Shown here one piece after another: positions 23,086 through 30,307 of a stretch of 64,000 nt of DNA. The stretch is taken from the NCBI RefSeq assembly GCF_002234595.1, contig NZ_NMUL01000007.1, forward strand, positions 434,001-498,000, read 5' to 3'. Below the pieces are notes generated by a model, which saw only the letters and a list, made by a program, of their open reading frames with translations, was not told where the DNA came from and did not search any database. Positions within the stretch are counted from its first letter, which is position 1. Every line of letters begins with the position of its first letter. The position numbers and the translations under genes were made by a program. Origin of the DNA: Amycolatopsis vastitatis (GTDB lineage: Bacteria; Actinomycetota; Actinomycetes; Mycobacteriales; Pseudonocardiaceae).

Positions 23086-23421
23086 ATGCAGTACCTGCTG
23101 ATGATCTGCGGCGACGAAACCGCCGCGGACCACCGCGACGACGGCTGCGGCGGCTGGAGCGAAGACCTGGAACGCCGCGGCAAGATCCGCGGCGGCGGCG
23201 GTCTCCGCCCGCCGACCGAGGCGACGACGATCCGCGTGCGCGACGGCGAAGTCCTGCTCACCGACGGGCCGTTCACCGAAGCCAAGGAACAGATCGGCGG
23301 CTTCGTCATCCTCGACTGCGCCGACCTCGACGAAGCCCTCGAACTCGCGGCCCGCCACCCCGCCGCGACCTACGGCAGCATCGAGGTCCGCCCGATGCTC
23401 GGCCCCGAGGACTTCGCCTGA
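23086..23421 (+). CDS. DGPF/YCII-family protein
   Basis: 111-residue YCII-like protein. MQYLLMICGDE opens the fold, and LLTDGPFTEAKEQIGGFVILD carries the DGPF motif diagnostic of the partners of ECF42 sigma factors. These proteins are small dimeric alpha-beta proteins of unknown activity, often the main target of their cognate sigma factor. It starts 2 nt after the sigma gene and shares TGATG with the next. Confidence 0.92.
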   Translation: MQYLLMICGDETAADHRDDGCGGWSEDLERRGKIRGGGGLRPPTEATTIRVRDGEVLLTDGPFTEAKEQIGGFVILDCADLDEALELAARHPAATYGSIEVRPMLGPEDFA

Positions 23422-23906
23422 TGCCCGCCATCGTCGAACGCCCCGCCCAGCGCTACGTCGCCGAGCGCGCCACCCTCGGCATTCCGGACTTCCCGCGGAT
23501 CGCCGACCGGCTGCCACCCCTCATCGGCACCCTCACCGCCCAGGGCATCGCCCTGGCGGGAGCACCGTTCTTCCGCTACCGCGTGCTGCACCCCGGAATG
23601 CGGTTCACCGTCGAAGCCGGCGTCCCCATCGAGGGCGAATTCGCCCCCGAGGAGCCGGTCTTCCTCGACGAGCTCCCGGCGGGGAAGTACGTCCTCGACA
23701 CCTACGTCGGCGCGCCCGACGGCCTGGTCGCGGCGACCGGGACGGTCCTCGCGTGGGGCGCCGCCGAAGGCATCACGTGGGACCGCACCGACGGCCCGGA
23801 CGGCGAGGAGTGGGGCTGCCGCCTGGAAGTGCTGCGCACCAACCCCCTCGAGGTGCCGGACCCCACGCAGTGGGTCACCGACCTGCTCTTCCGCGTCGCA
23901 GGCTGA
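23421..23906 (+). CDS. GyrI-like / AraC effector-binding domain protein
   Basis: 161-residue stand-alone effector-binding domain of the GyrI/SOUL-like fold. It starts IVERPAQRYVAERATLGI, contains GAPFFRYRVLHPGMRFTVEAGVPIEGEF and ends with WVTDLLFRVAG. Such domains bind small hydrophobic or cationic molecules; some modulate gyrase or regulators. It overlaps the DGPF gene by one base (TGATG) and belongs to the same operon. The IS110 element begins 2 bp after its stop codon. Confidence 0.85.
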   Translation: MPAIVERPAQRYVAERATLGIPDFPRIADRLPPLIGTLTAQGIALAGAPFFRYRVLHPGMRFTVEAGVPIEGEFAPEEPVFLDELPAGKYVLDTYVGAPDGLVAATGTVLAWGAAEGITWDRTDGPDGEEWGCRLEVLRTNPLEVPDPTQWVTDLLFRVAG

Positions 23907-23931
23907 CCCTCACTGGTGGACGTTGGGGGTG

Positions 23932-24124
23932 GACAGGCGTATGCGTCTGTCTGCACCCCGGGTCTGCCGGGTCACTGCCGGGCTGACCGAGTCGCCCTGT
24001 GGGGATGACCTGGCTGAGAGTTGCGGGGCCTGGTGGCCCGGGACGTGCAGATCGGCCATAGGGCTTTGCGCCAAGGCTTGCCGGCCTGGAGCGCCTCAGT
24101 GAGCGACCGACCGTCACGTCCCGG
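23932..24124 (+). ncRNA. IS110 bridge RNA (target- and donor-binding loops)
   Basis: A 5' hairpin (23932-23951, GACAG...CTGTC) is followed by a target loop and a donor loop. Target loop: GGCTGACC (23981-23988) equals the left flank 23901-23908, and GGCTGAG (24012-24018) is complementary to CTCAGCC on the right flank (25393-25399); GTC...GAC (23991-24009) forms an apical hairpin between them. Donor loop: a perfect 10-bp stem (24038-24047 with 24115-24124) encloses CATAGGGCT (24057-24065), identical to the right end 25384-25392, and CAGTGAG (24097-24103), complementary to CTCACTG at the left end (23909-23915). Order and polarity match the IS621 bridge RNA model. Expression is inferred. Confidence 0.78.
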
Positions 24125-24168
24125 ACCGGAGTGCTTGATTTCCGTGGGCTGACGGAAAGGAGCACACC

Positions 24169-25383
24169 ATGGAGGCTACGCCCGCGTTCGCCGGAATCGA
24201 CTGGTCCTGGCACCACCACGCCGTCTGCATCGTCGATGCCACCGGGCACCGGATCGAGCAAGCCACGCTCGCCCACTCCCGAGCCGGCCTGGGCAAGATC
24301 ACCGCACTGTTGTCCCGGCATGGCGTTGTCCGGGTCGGGATCGAGCGCGGGGACGGACCCGTGGTCGAGCACCTGCTCCGAGACGGCTTCGAGGTCGTGG
24401 TCATCTCGGCCCGGCAGGTCGGCTCACTGCGGGCCCGTTACGGCAGCGCCGGCAACAAGGACGACCGGTTCGACGCCTTCGTCCTGGCCGATGCCCTGCG
24501 CACCGACGCCGGCCGCTGGGCCATCGTGCACCCCGACGGCGAGGACACCGTCGCGCTGCGGATGCTGGTCCGCGCGCGCCATGACCTGATCAACCACCGG
24601 ATCGCGGTGCACAACCAGCTGCTGGCCGTGCTGCAGCACCACTTTCCCGGGGCTATCGGCCTGTTCAGCCAGCTCGACCTGCCGATCAGCCTGACATTCC
24701 TGCGCCGCTTCCCCTCCGAAGCCAAGGCGGCCTGGCTGTCCCCCTCGAGAATGGCGCACTGGCTCAAAGCCAACAGCTACAGCGGCCGCCACAGCGCTGC
24801 CGAGTTGACCGCCCACCTGCGCGACGCCGTCACCGGACGCACCACCGGGCCCGCAGCCGAGGTGGGCGAGGTCATCGTGGGCACCCTGGTCGACCTGCTC
24901 AGCCGCCTCCGCAGCCGGCAAGCCGATCTTGAGACGCGCATCAAAGAAGCGCTGCTGGCCCACCCCGACGGACCGATCTTCCAGTCCTTGCCCCGGGCCG
25001 GCACCGTCCGCGCTGCGACCCTGCTCGCCGAGATCGGTGACTGCCGCGCCCGGTTCCCCGACCCGCAAGCACTGGCCGCCGCCGCCGGGGTCGCGCCCTC
25101 GACCCGCCAATCCGGCAAACACCGCACCGTCACCTACCGCCGCGGCTGCAACAAACAGCTCCGCGCCGCCCTCATCGACTGGGCACAAGACACCCCACGC
25201 GCCAACGCCTGGGCCCACTACACCTACTACCGAGCCCGCCACCGCGGCTGCCGACACCCCCACGCAGCACGGATCCTGGCCCAAGCCTGGACCAGGATCC
25301 TCTGGCGCTGCTGGCACGACCACCAGCCCTACAACCCCGACCTACACGGCCAACTCAACACCCTCCACCAACAGGCCGCTTGA
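24169..25383 (+). CDS. IS110-family transposase (DEDD recombinase)
   Basis: 404 residues. The N-terminal RuvC-like DEDD domain shows FAGIDWSWHHHAVCIVD (first Asp), VGIERGDGPVVEHLL (Glu) and AGNKDDRFDAFVLADALR (paired Asp). The C-terminal Tnp domain has LPRAGTVRAATLLAEIGDCRARFPDPQALAAAAGVAPSTRQSGKHR, with the conserved Ser in APSTRQSGK, and RRGCNKQLRAAL. The frame is intact and AAAGGAG precedes the ATG, so the element could be active. It works with the bridge RNA encoded just upstream. Confidence 0.95.
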   Translation: MEATPAFAGIDWSWHHHAVCIVDATGHRIEQATLAHSRAGLGKITALLSRHGVVRVGIERGDGPVVEHLLRDGFEVVVISARQVGSLRARYGSAGNKDDRFDAFVLADALRTDAGRWAIVHPDGEDTVALRMLVRARHDLINHRIAVHNQLLAVLQHHFPGAIGLFSQLDLPISLTFLRRFPSEAKAAWLSPSRMAHWLKANSYSGRHSAAELTAHLRDAVTGRTTGPAAEVGEVIVGTLVDLLSRLRSRQADLETRIKEALLAHPDGPIFQSLPRAGTVRAATLLAEIGDCRARFPDPQALAAAAGVAPSTRQSGKHRTVTYRRGCNKQLRAALIDWAQDTPRANAWAHYTYYRARHRGCRHPHAARILAQAWTRILWRCWHDHQPYNPDLHGQLNTLHQQAA

Positions 25384-25393
25384 CATAGGGCTC

Positions 25394-25846
25394 TCAGCCG
25401 CGCCTGGTCAGCAGGGCGGCCACCAGGCAGCCGAAGCCCGCCGTGCTGACCAGCGCGCGCAGGACGTTCCAGCGCACCCACACCGTCTCGAACTGCGCAC
25501 GCACGGCCGCGTAGTCGTCGCCGCCCTTGTCCAGCGCGTTGTTCAGCGGGATGTTCACCGCCCCGGTGATCACCACCATCGCCACCAGGAACGCGAACCC
25601 CGCGATCACCCACGGCCGCGGCCCCGGGTTCAGGAACACCGCCACGCCCGCCAGCAGCGGCGCGCCCAGGAACGTCAGCATGAACACCGGGTTGATGATC
25701 GCGACGTTGATCCCGCGCATCCCCTCGACGAACGTCTTGTCGTCGCCGCGCGCCAGTCCCGGCATCACCGAGCAGGCGTAGGCGTAGAACAACCCGGCGA
25801 TCAACCCCGCCGCGACCACTGCGGCCACCAGAACCACCGTCGACAT
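25394..25846 (-). CDS. DUF1772 (anthrone oxygenase-like) membrane protein
   Basis: 150 residues with four hydrophobic segments: VVLVAAVVAAGLIAGLFYAYACSVMPGL, INPVFMLTFLGAPLLAGVAVFL, WVIAGFAFLVAMVVITGAVNIPLNNAL and ALVSTAGFGCLVAALL. The motif GAVNIPLNNAL and a late WVRWN are typical of DUF1772. The start at 25846 has AAGGGGG 6 nt upstream; an ATG at 25870 is a possible alternative. Its stop codon borders the IS110 right end. It is divergent from an AraC-type regulator that probably controls it. Confidence 0.87.
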   Translation of the reverse strand: MSTVVLVAAVVAAGLIAGLFYAYACSVMPGLARGDDKTFVEGMRGINVAIINPVFMLTFLGAPLLAGVAVFLNPGPRPWVIAGFAFLVAMVVITGAVNIPLNNALDKGGDDYAAVRAQFETVWVRWNVLRALVSTAGFGCLVAALLTRRG

Positions 25847-25952
25847 CGGTTTCCCCCTTGTCGTTGTCATGGCCCTGAGTCAAGCGCGTCCCGTCGAGAC
25901 TCTCCATAGCTCAAAGCCGCGATCGCATGTTTCAGCGTCTACAGTCGGCCAC

Positions 25953-26885
25953 ATGGATCCGCTTGCCGCCCTGCTCGACGGCCCCCGCGCGCACGGTGCG
26001 TTCCTGCTCCGGTCGGTGCTGACCCCGCCGTGGTCGCTGCGCATCGAGGACCGGGCGCCCCTCACGGTCGTCTCGGTGGTGCGCGGCGAAGCGTGGATCG
26101 TGCCCGACGCCGGCGAAGGCGTCCTGATGAGCGAAGGAGACATCGCGATCGCGCGCGGCCCCGATCCGTACCTGGTCGCCGACCAGCCCTCGACCCCGCC
26201 GCAAGCACTCATCCTGCCCGGCCAGGAGTGCCGCACCCCCGACGGCGGCCACCTCACCGCGTTCGCCCACGTCGGCGTCCGCACCTGGGGCCACGGCACC
26301 GACGGCCCGGTCGTGCTGCTCACCGGCACCTACGGCATGGAAGGCGAGCTGAGCAAGCGGCTCCTCGCCGCCCTGCCTGCGTTGATCGTCCTGCCCGCGG
26401 CCGAGTGGCCCACCCCGCTCGCCGGGCTGCTCGCCACCGAGATCGGCAAGGACGTGCCGGGGCAGGAAGCCGTCCTCGACCGGCTGCTGGACCTGCTGCT
26501 GATCGCCGCCCTGCGGACCTGGTTCGACCGCCCGGACAGCGGCGCCCCCGCCTGGTACCGCGCCCACGACGACCCGGTCGTCGGCCACGCCCTGCGGCTG
26601 CTGCAGCACCAGCCCGCCGAGCCGTGGACGGTCGCCAAGCTCGCGGCCGACACCGGCGTCTCCCGCGCCGCACTGGCCCGCCGGTTCGCGGCCGCGGTCG
26701 GCGAACCCCCGATGGCCTACCTCACCGGGTGGCGCCTCGCGCTCGCCGCGGACCTGCTGCGCCAGCACCCCGACGCCACGATCGGCTCGATCGCCCACCA
26801 GGTCGGCTACGGCAGCGCCTTCGCCCTCAGCACGGCCTTCAAGCGCGAGTTCGGCGTCAGCCCCCACCACTACCGCACGGCCTGA
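25953..26885 (+). CDS. AraC-family regulator with cupin_6 domain
   Basis: 310 residues. The N-terminal cupin_6 domain (1-180) contains LRSVLTPPWSLRIEDRAPLTVVSVVRGEAWIV and the late PALIVLPAAEWPTPLAGLLATEIGKDVPGQEAVLDRLLDLLLIAALRTWF. The C-terminal AraC HTH (about 210-308) reads VAKLAADTGVSRAALARRFAAAVGEPPMAYLTGWRLALAADLLRQ and ends GYGSAFALSTAFKREFGVSPHHYR. Such regulators often control an adjacent membrane or oxidoreductase gene, here the divergent DUF1772 gene. Confidence 0.93.
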   Translation: MDPLAALLDGPRAHGAFLLRSVLTPPWSLRIEDRAPLTVVSVVRGEAWIVPDAGEGVLMSEGDIAIARGPDPYLVADQPSTPPQALILPGQECRTPDGGHLTAFAHVGVRTWGHGTDGPVVLLTGTYGMEGELSKRLLAALPALIVLPAAEWPTPLAGLLATEIGKDVPGQEAVLDRLLDLLLIAALRTWFDRPDSGAPAWYRAHDDPVVGHALRLLQHQPAEPWTVAKLAADTGVSRAALARRFAAAVGEPPMAYLTGWRLALAADLLRQHPDATIGSIAHQVGYGSAFALSTAFKREFGVSPHHYRTA

Positions 26886-26946
26886 CCCTCCGCGTCCTTC
26901 GCGCGGTCACCGGGAAAGCCGGGCTGAGCGGCCCGCGCATGATCTC

Positions 26947-27087
26947 TTATCCAGCTTGGAACGAACCTCCCCTTCTTCGCGCACCGGGCGGGTGTGGACC
27001 GCGCACGAGCCGCTCCACCAGCGCCCTCCGTGTCCGGTCACCCAAGGCGCGGAACACCAGGTCCAGCGACTCCTCATGGTTAAGCAT
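26947..27087 (-). pseudogene. ArsR-family regulator, truncated remnant
   Basis: A 46-codon frame opens MLNHEESLDLVFRALGDRTRRALVERL, the unmistakable start of an SdpR-type ArsR repressor, then loses all similarity after about residue 32 (before the recognition helix) and stops. A dyad TTAAG N6 CTTAA (27080-27095) straddles the start codon and resembles the operators of intact members. It is a 3'-truncated gene; no partner gene remains. Confidence 0.75.
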
Positions 27088-27127
27088 GTACTTAAGTCAG
27101 CCGCGAACGGCGACAACAGTCAAGTAG

Positions 27128-28177
27128 TTACTTAAGCATTGCGGCGACGTCGTCGGGCAGCGTGATCTCGGGAATGTCCCGCAGGACGTCGATCACCCTG
27201 GTCGCCGCCCGTTCGGCGGCGTCGGCCCGGGCCGTGCAGGCGCGAAGTTCGGCACCGAGGCCCGTGGTGGTCTCGTGCATCGACCGGACGGTCTGTTCGT
27301 GCGCCGCCTGCAACTCGGCCAGCCGCTGGTCGAAGGCGGCGCGCAGCCGCTCGGTGTCCGCCCGGGCCCGCTCGAGCGCGCCCTCGTGAGCCGCGGTCGC
27401 CTTGGCGAGTCCTTCGCGGGCCTCGTCGAGACGTCCGGTGGCCGAATCGGCCCGAGCCTCAGCCGCTTCGGCCCGGGCCACGGCAGCCAAACCGCGCCCG
27501 CGTTCTTCGTCGAGAGCGGCGCGGACGGCCGCGAGTTCGGCGGTCAGGGTGGCCACCACCGCGGCCCGCTCGCCGGCCAGCGCCGCCGCGGCCTCGGCCC
27601 GCTCGCCGACCCGGGCCAGCTCGTCGCGGACCGCGGCCAGCCGGCCTTCCGCGCGTTGCTGCTCCTGCGCGGCCGCTCGCCGGGCGGCGCGCTCGGCGTC
27701 CCGCTCCCGGATCGCCGCGGCCTTCTCCTTCTCGGCGATCCCCGCGGCTTCGGCGGCTTCGTCGGCGATCTCCCGGGCCCGGGCCGCGTCGGCTTCGGCC
27801 AGGCCACGCTGACGGCGGTGCTCGTCGGCCTCGGCCAGCGCCGCATCTCGCTCCCCGAGCGCGGCCGCGGTCGTCGCCTCGAGCTGGTGGCGCAGTGTCG
27901 TGAGTGTCTCGACGAGCCCGCGCGCCGGTTCGAGCACCCGGTCCACCTGACCGGCCAGAGCTGTGACGGCCGTGTCGTCGAGCTCGGTGTCGCTCTCCCG
28001 CAGCGATTCGGCGTCCGCCAGGACGGCCTCGGCGTCCCGGCAGCTGAGGTTCCGCCGGCCCCAGGTCTTCCCGTCCTGGCAGAACCGGGCCCGGCTGCCC
28101 CGGCCCACCGCGGGCGGCAGCGGCGCCCCGCACCTCCGGTACTCGCAAACCCGGATCTGACCAGCGTCTTCCGTCAT
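27128..28177 (-). CDS. Zinc-knuckle plus long coiled-coil protein (KfrA-like?)
   Basis: 349 residues. Residues 7-45 hold a putative zinc knuckle (VCEYRRCGAPLPP, GSRARFCQDGKTWGRRNLSC). From about 85 to 330 the sequence is an almost unbroken Ala/Glu/Arg-rich coiled coil (ERDAALAEADEHRRQ, EKEKAAAIRERDAERAARR). The layout recalls KfrA-type DNA-binding coiled-coil proteins, but I do not recognise a clear KfrA N domain. TAGGGT lies 8 nt before the ATG at 28177, suggesting a leaderless start. It is divergent from the Cre-like recombinase, with the lox-like repeat between them. Confidence 0.75.
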   Translation of the reverse strand: MTEDAGQIRVCEYRRCGAPLPPAVGRGSRARFCQDGKTWGRRNLSCRDAEAVLADAESLRESDTELDDTAVTALAGQVDRVLEPARGLVETLTTLRHQLEATTAAALGERDAALAEADEHRRQRGLAEADAARAREIADEAAEAAGIAEKEKAAAIRERDAERAARRAAAQEQQRAEGRLAAVRDELARVGERAEAAAALAGERAAVVATLTAELAAVRAALDEERGRGLAAVARAEAAEARADSATGRLDEAREGLAKATAAHEGALERARADTERLRAAFDQRLAELQAAHEQTVRSMHETTTGLGAELRACTARADAAERAATRVIDVLRDIPEITLPDDVAAMLK

Positions 28178-28502
28178 GATCGGCACCCTATCAAAGCTTC
28201 TGATCATAACTAGATTCATCTGTTCGAAATCAGAAGATTTCCAGTGGCTGCTCTGGGTTTGGATAAGGTCACATATCCAAACCCAGGACACCCGGAAGCC
28301 GCAGATGGCGCCTCAAAAACTAGGAGGGGTCCTCGACGCCTCGCCGAAGGCCGCCGGGTGTACGCGGACGGCCGCACCGGGAGCGGCGCGAAGTTCGAGT
28401 CGTTCCCGGCGCGCCGCACATCCAGACGCCGGAGCGGCCCGGTGGCCGACGCCCTGGCCGGCTTCCGGCCCGCGGAGATCGACATCCCGTACCCTTCGGC
28501 GC
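28178..28502. other. Intergenic region with two inverted repeats
   Basis: 325 bp between the coiled-coil gene and the recombinase, AT-rich at its left end. It holds a dyad CTTCTGAT (28197-28204) / ATCAGAAG (28229-28236) close to the coiled-coil promoter, the 34-bp lox-like repeat, and near the right end TACCCT, a -10 element 7 nt before the recombinase GTG. The remaining 28287-28480 has no recognisable gene. Confidence 0.6.
28253..28286. repeat. 34-bp inverted repeat with loxP geometry
   Basis: A 13-bp arm CTGGGTTTGGATA (28253-28265), an asymmetric 8-bp spacer AGGTCACA, and the exact reverse complement arm (28274-28286). The 13-8-13 layout is that of loxP. It lies 216 bp upstream of a Cre-length recombinase. 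Function as a recombination site is inference. Confidence 0.9.
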
Positions 28503-29546
28503 GTGCCCGAGCTCGAACCGGTGACCGACGCCGCCCTGGCGGCCGCGAGCCCGCAGGAGCGGCTCGCCCTGCTCGACGAGGCCGCAGCCCGGCACGTCGA
28601 CGGGCAACGGCCGCCGAACACGCTCAAGGCCTACGCCCAGGACTGGCAGGTATGGCAGGACTACACCGCCGAAACCGGGATCCCGCCGCTGTCGGCGTCG
28701 ATCGGCGCGCTGACCGGGTTCGTCGTGTGGCTCGAGCGGGGGCGCACCCTGCGTCCGGACGAACGCGCCGTGCCCGAAGTGCCCGAACGGGCCGCCCCGG
28801 CCGCGCCGTCGACGATCGAACGGCGGCTGACCGGGGCGCTCGCCGGGTTGCGGCACCACAAGGTCGTCGTCGATCCCGAAGCCGGCCGCGCCGCCTGGCG
28901 GGCGTTGAAGGGGTACCGGCAGCGGCTGGCCCGGGAGGGGATCCAGCGTGGCCGCGGCAAGGCCACCATGGTCACCCTCGCCGATCTGCGGGCGATGTCC
29001 CGAGCCTGTCCGGACACGCTCGCCGGCGCGCGCGACCGGGCGATGCTGCTCATCGGGTTCCCGATCGCCGCACGCTGCTCGGATCTGGCGAACTTGCTGG
29101 TCACCGACGTCGAGCCGGTGGACGACCGGGGCCTGGCGGTGACTGTGCGGCAGGGCAAGAGCACCGGTGACATGGTCGTCCCCCGGCGCGACAGCCCCGA
29201 CACCGACCCGGTGCGGGCGTGGCACGCGTGGCGCTCCGGGGCCGGGATCACCGAGGGGCCCGCGTTCCGCCGGGTCGATCGGCACGGCAACGTCGGCGTG
29301 CCCGCGCTCAGCACGACCGGCGTCAACCAGATCCTCACCCGGGCCGGCGTCCGCGCGGGCCTGCCGTACCCGGTGACCGGGCACTCCCTGCGGTCCGGGT
29401 TCGCCACCGAGGCGCGCCGGGCCGGCGCCGACGACCTCGCGATCGCCGACCAGGGCCGCTGGGTGCGCGGCAGCCGTGCCCTCTACGAGTACATCCGCCG
29501 GGTCGACCAGTGGAACGACAACGCGGCCGGCGTGCTCGATCTCTGA
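28503..29546 (+). CDS. Cre-like tyrosine recombinase
   Basis: 347 residues (Cre has 343). The N-terminal core-binding domain contains RPPNTLKAYAQDWQVWQDYTAETGIPPLSAS, the helix pattern of Cre and phage-type recombinases. The catalytic set is Arg191 (PIAARCSDLANL), Lys in VRQGKSTGD, His294 and Arg297 (TGHSLRSGFATEARRAG), Trp320 (GRWVRGS) and Tyr330 (YEYIRRVD). The Trp in place of the usual second His, the HxxR-to-Trp spacing of 23 and the YIR tail ending close to the C-terminus are Cre-like rather than Xer-like. TACCCT 7 nt upstream implies a leaderless GTG start. Confidence 0.88.
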   Translation: MPELEPVTDAALAAASPQERLALLDEAAARHVDGQRPPNTLKAYAQDWQVWQDYTAETGIPPLSASIGALTGFVVWLERGRTLRPDERAVPEVPERAAPAAPSTIERRLTGALAGLRHHKVVVDPEAGRAAWRALKGYRQRLAREGIQRGRGKATMVTLADLRAMSRACPDTLAGARDRAMLLIGFPIAARCSDLANLLVTDVEPVDDRGLAVTVRQGKSTGDMVVPRRDSPDTDPVRAWHAWRSGAGITEGPAFRRVDRHGNVGVPALSTTGVNQILTRAGVRAGLPYPVTGHSLRSGFATEARRAGADDLAIADQGRWVRGSRALYEYIRRVDQWNDNAAGVLDL

Positions 29547-29547
29547 G

Positions 29548-29772
29548 TCACAAGACCGGCCGCGCGCGGGTGGCGCCGACGACTTCGCCGTCGAGGCGGG
29601 CGAGCCAGCTGCCGCAGACGCAGCGCACGTAGTCGAGCCGGCGGGAGACGGGCCGGGCCGCGGACGCCGGCAGTTCGGCGAGCGGCCAGCCGCAGCGGGG
29701 GCAGTGATTCCCGAGTGCGGCTGTGTTCTCGAGTGCGGCGGAGTTCTCGAGTGCGGCGGGGTTCCGGTCCAT
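29548..29772 (-). CDS. Small zinc-ribbon protein with hexapeptide repeats
   Basis: 74 residues. The N-terminus carries three near-copies of AALENS/AALENT/AALGN, encoded by an 18-bp tandem repeat, followed by a two-knuckle zinc ribbon NHCPRCGWPL ... VRCVCGSWLARLDG. The family is not recognised. It is divergent from the CGNR protein with 25 bp between the starts. The ATG at 29772 is preferred to the TTG further upstream. It ends next to the recombinase stop. Confidence 0.6.
   Translation of the reverse strand: MDRNPAALENSAALENTAALGNHCPRCGWPLAELPASAARPVSRRLDYVRCVCGSWLARLDGEVVGATRARPVL
29708..29761. repeat. Three tandem 18-bp repeats in coding sequence
   Basis: Units 29708-29725, 29726-29743 and 29744-29761 share CGAGTGCGGC; units 2 and 3 differ at one base only. 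The period of 18 keeps the frame and encodes the hexapeptide repeat of the zinc-ribbon protein. The copy number could vary by slippage. Confidence 0.85.
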
Positions 29773-29797
29773 GCCACGATCGTGCTGTAATGGCTCA

Positions 29798-30307
29798 GTG
29801 CACTTCAACCCTTACGGCGGCCCGGCCGCACTCGTGGCCGCCGACCTGGTGAACGCGGGGTCGGCGAGCGAGCTTCTCCACGGGATGGTCCGCAACGGCA
29901 TGGTGATCGCGGCCCTCACCGACGAGGAGGCGGCGCGGATCGGCGACTGGGCTGGCCGGCTGCGCCCGGTGTTCACCGCCGGCGTCGGCGAGCGGCCCGC
30001 GCTGGTCAACGAGCTGCTGGCGGAAGCGGCGTGCCGTCCGTACATCACCACCCACGACGGCAAGCCACCCCACCTGCACTACTCGGCCGAAGACGCCGGG
30101 CCGGTCGGCCGGGTCCGCGCCTACACCGCGGGCGGCCTCGCCCACCTCGTCTGCGAGGCCCCGGACCGCCTCGGCATCTGCGCCCGCGAAGGCTGCGAAA
30201 CCGCGTACGTCGACACTTCGCGCAACGGCCGCCGGCGGTTCTGCTCGACGCGCTGCGCGTCCCGCGTCCACGTCGCCGACCACCGGGCCCGGCAGCTCAG
30301 CGCCTAG
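29798..30307 (+). CDS. CGNR zinc-finger family protein
   Basis: 169 residues. The N-terminal part FNPYGGPAALVAADLVNAG and LTDEEAARIGDWAGRLRPVF is the stress-response ABATE-like domain; the C-terminal knuckle CAREGCETAYVDTSRNGRRRFCSTRCASRVHVADHR is a CGNR-type zinc finger in which CGNR is replaced by CSTRCASR. These proteins are probable DNA-binding regulators. The GTG at 29798 is preferred because TGTAAT ends 6 nt earlier (leaderless). The following 220 bp to 30527 has no supportable gene. Confidence 0.85.
   Translation: MHFNPYGGPAALVAADLVNAGSASELLHGMVRNGMVIAALTDEEAARIGDWAGRLRPVFTAGVGERPALVNELLAEAACRPYITTHDGKPPHLHYSAEDAGPVGRVRAYTAGGLAHLVCEAPDRLGICAREGCETAYVDTSRNGRRRFCSTRCASRVHVADHRARQLSA

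Larger units (their letters stand above)
23909..25392 (+). mobile_element. IS110-family insertion sequence, complete
   Basis: 1484-bp element with a 260-bp left non-coding end, one transposase gene and a right end just 9 bp after the transposase stop, the layout of the IS110 (not IS1111) group. The core dinucleotide CT occurs at 23909-23910 and again at 25393-25394. Removing the element restores GGCTGACC-CT-CAGCC, a small palindrome in which the stop codons of the two flanking convergent genes face each other. No long terminal inverted repeats are present, as expected. Boundaries come from the match with the bridge RNA guides. Confidence 0.85.

Noticed and set aside
24057..25392. CATAGGGCT at 24057 and 25384 read as a target-site duplication
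   Set aside because: The left copy is inside the non-coding end, not at its border, and fits the left donor guide of the bridge RNA instead.
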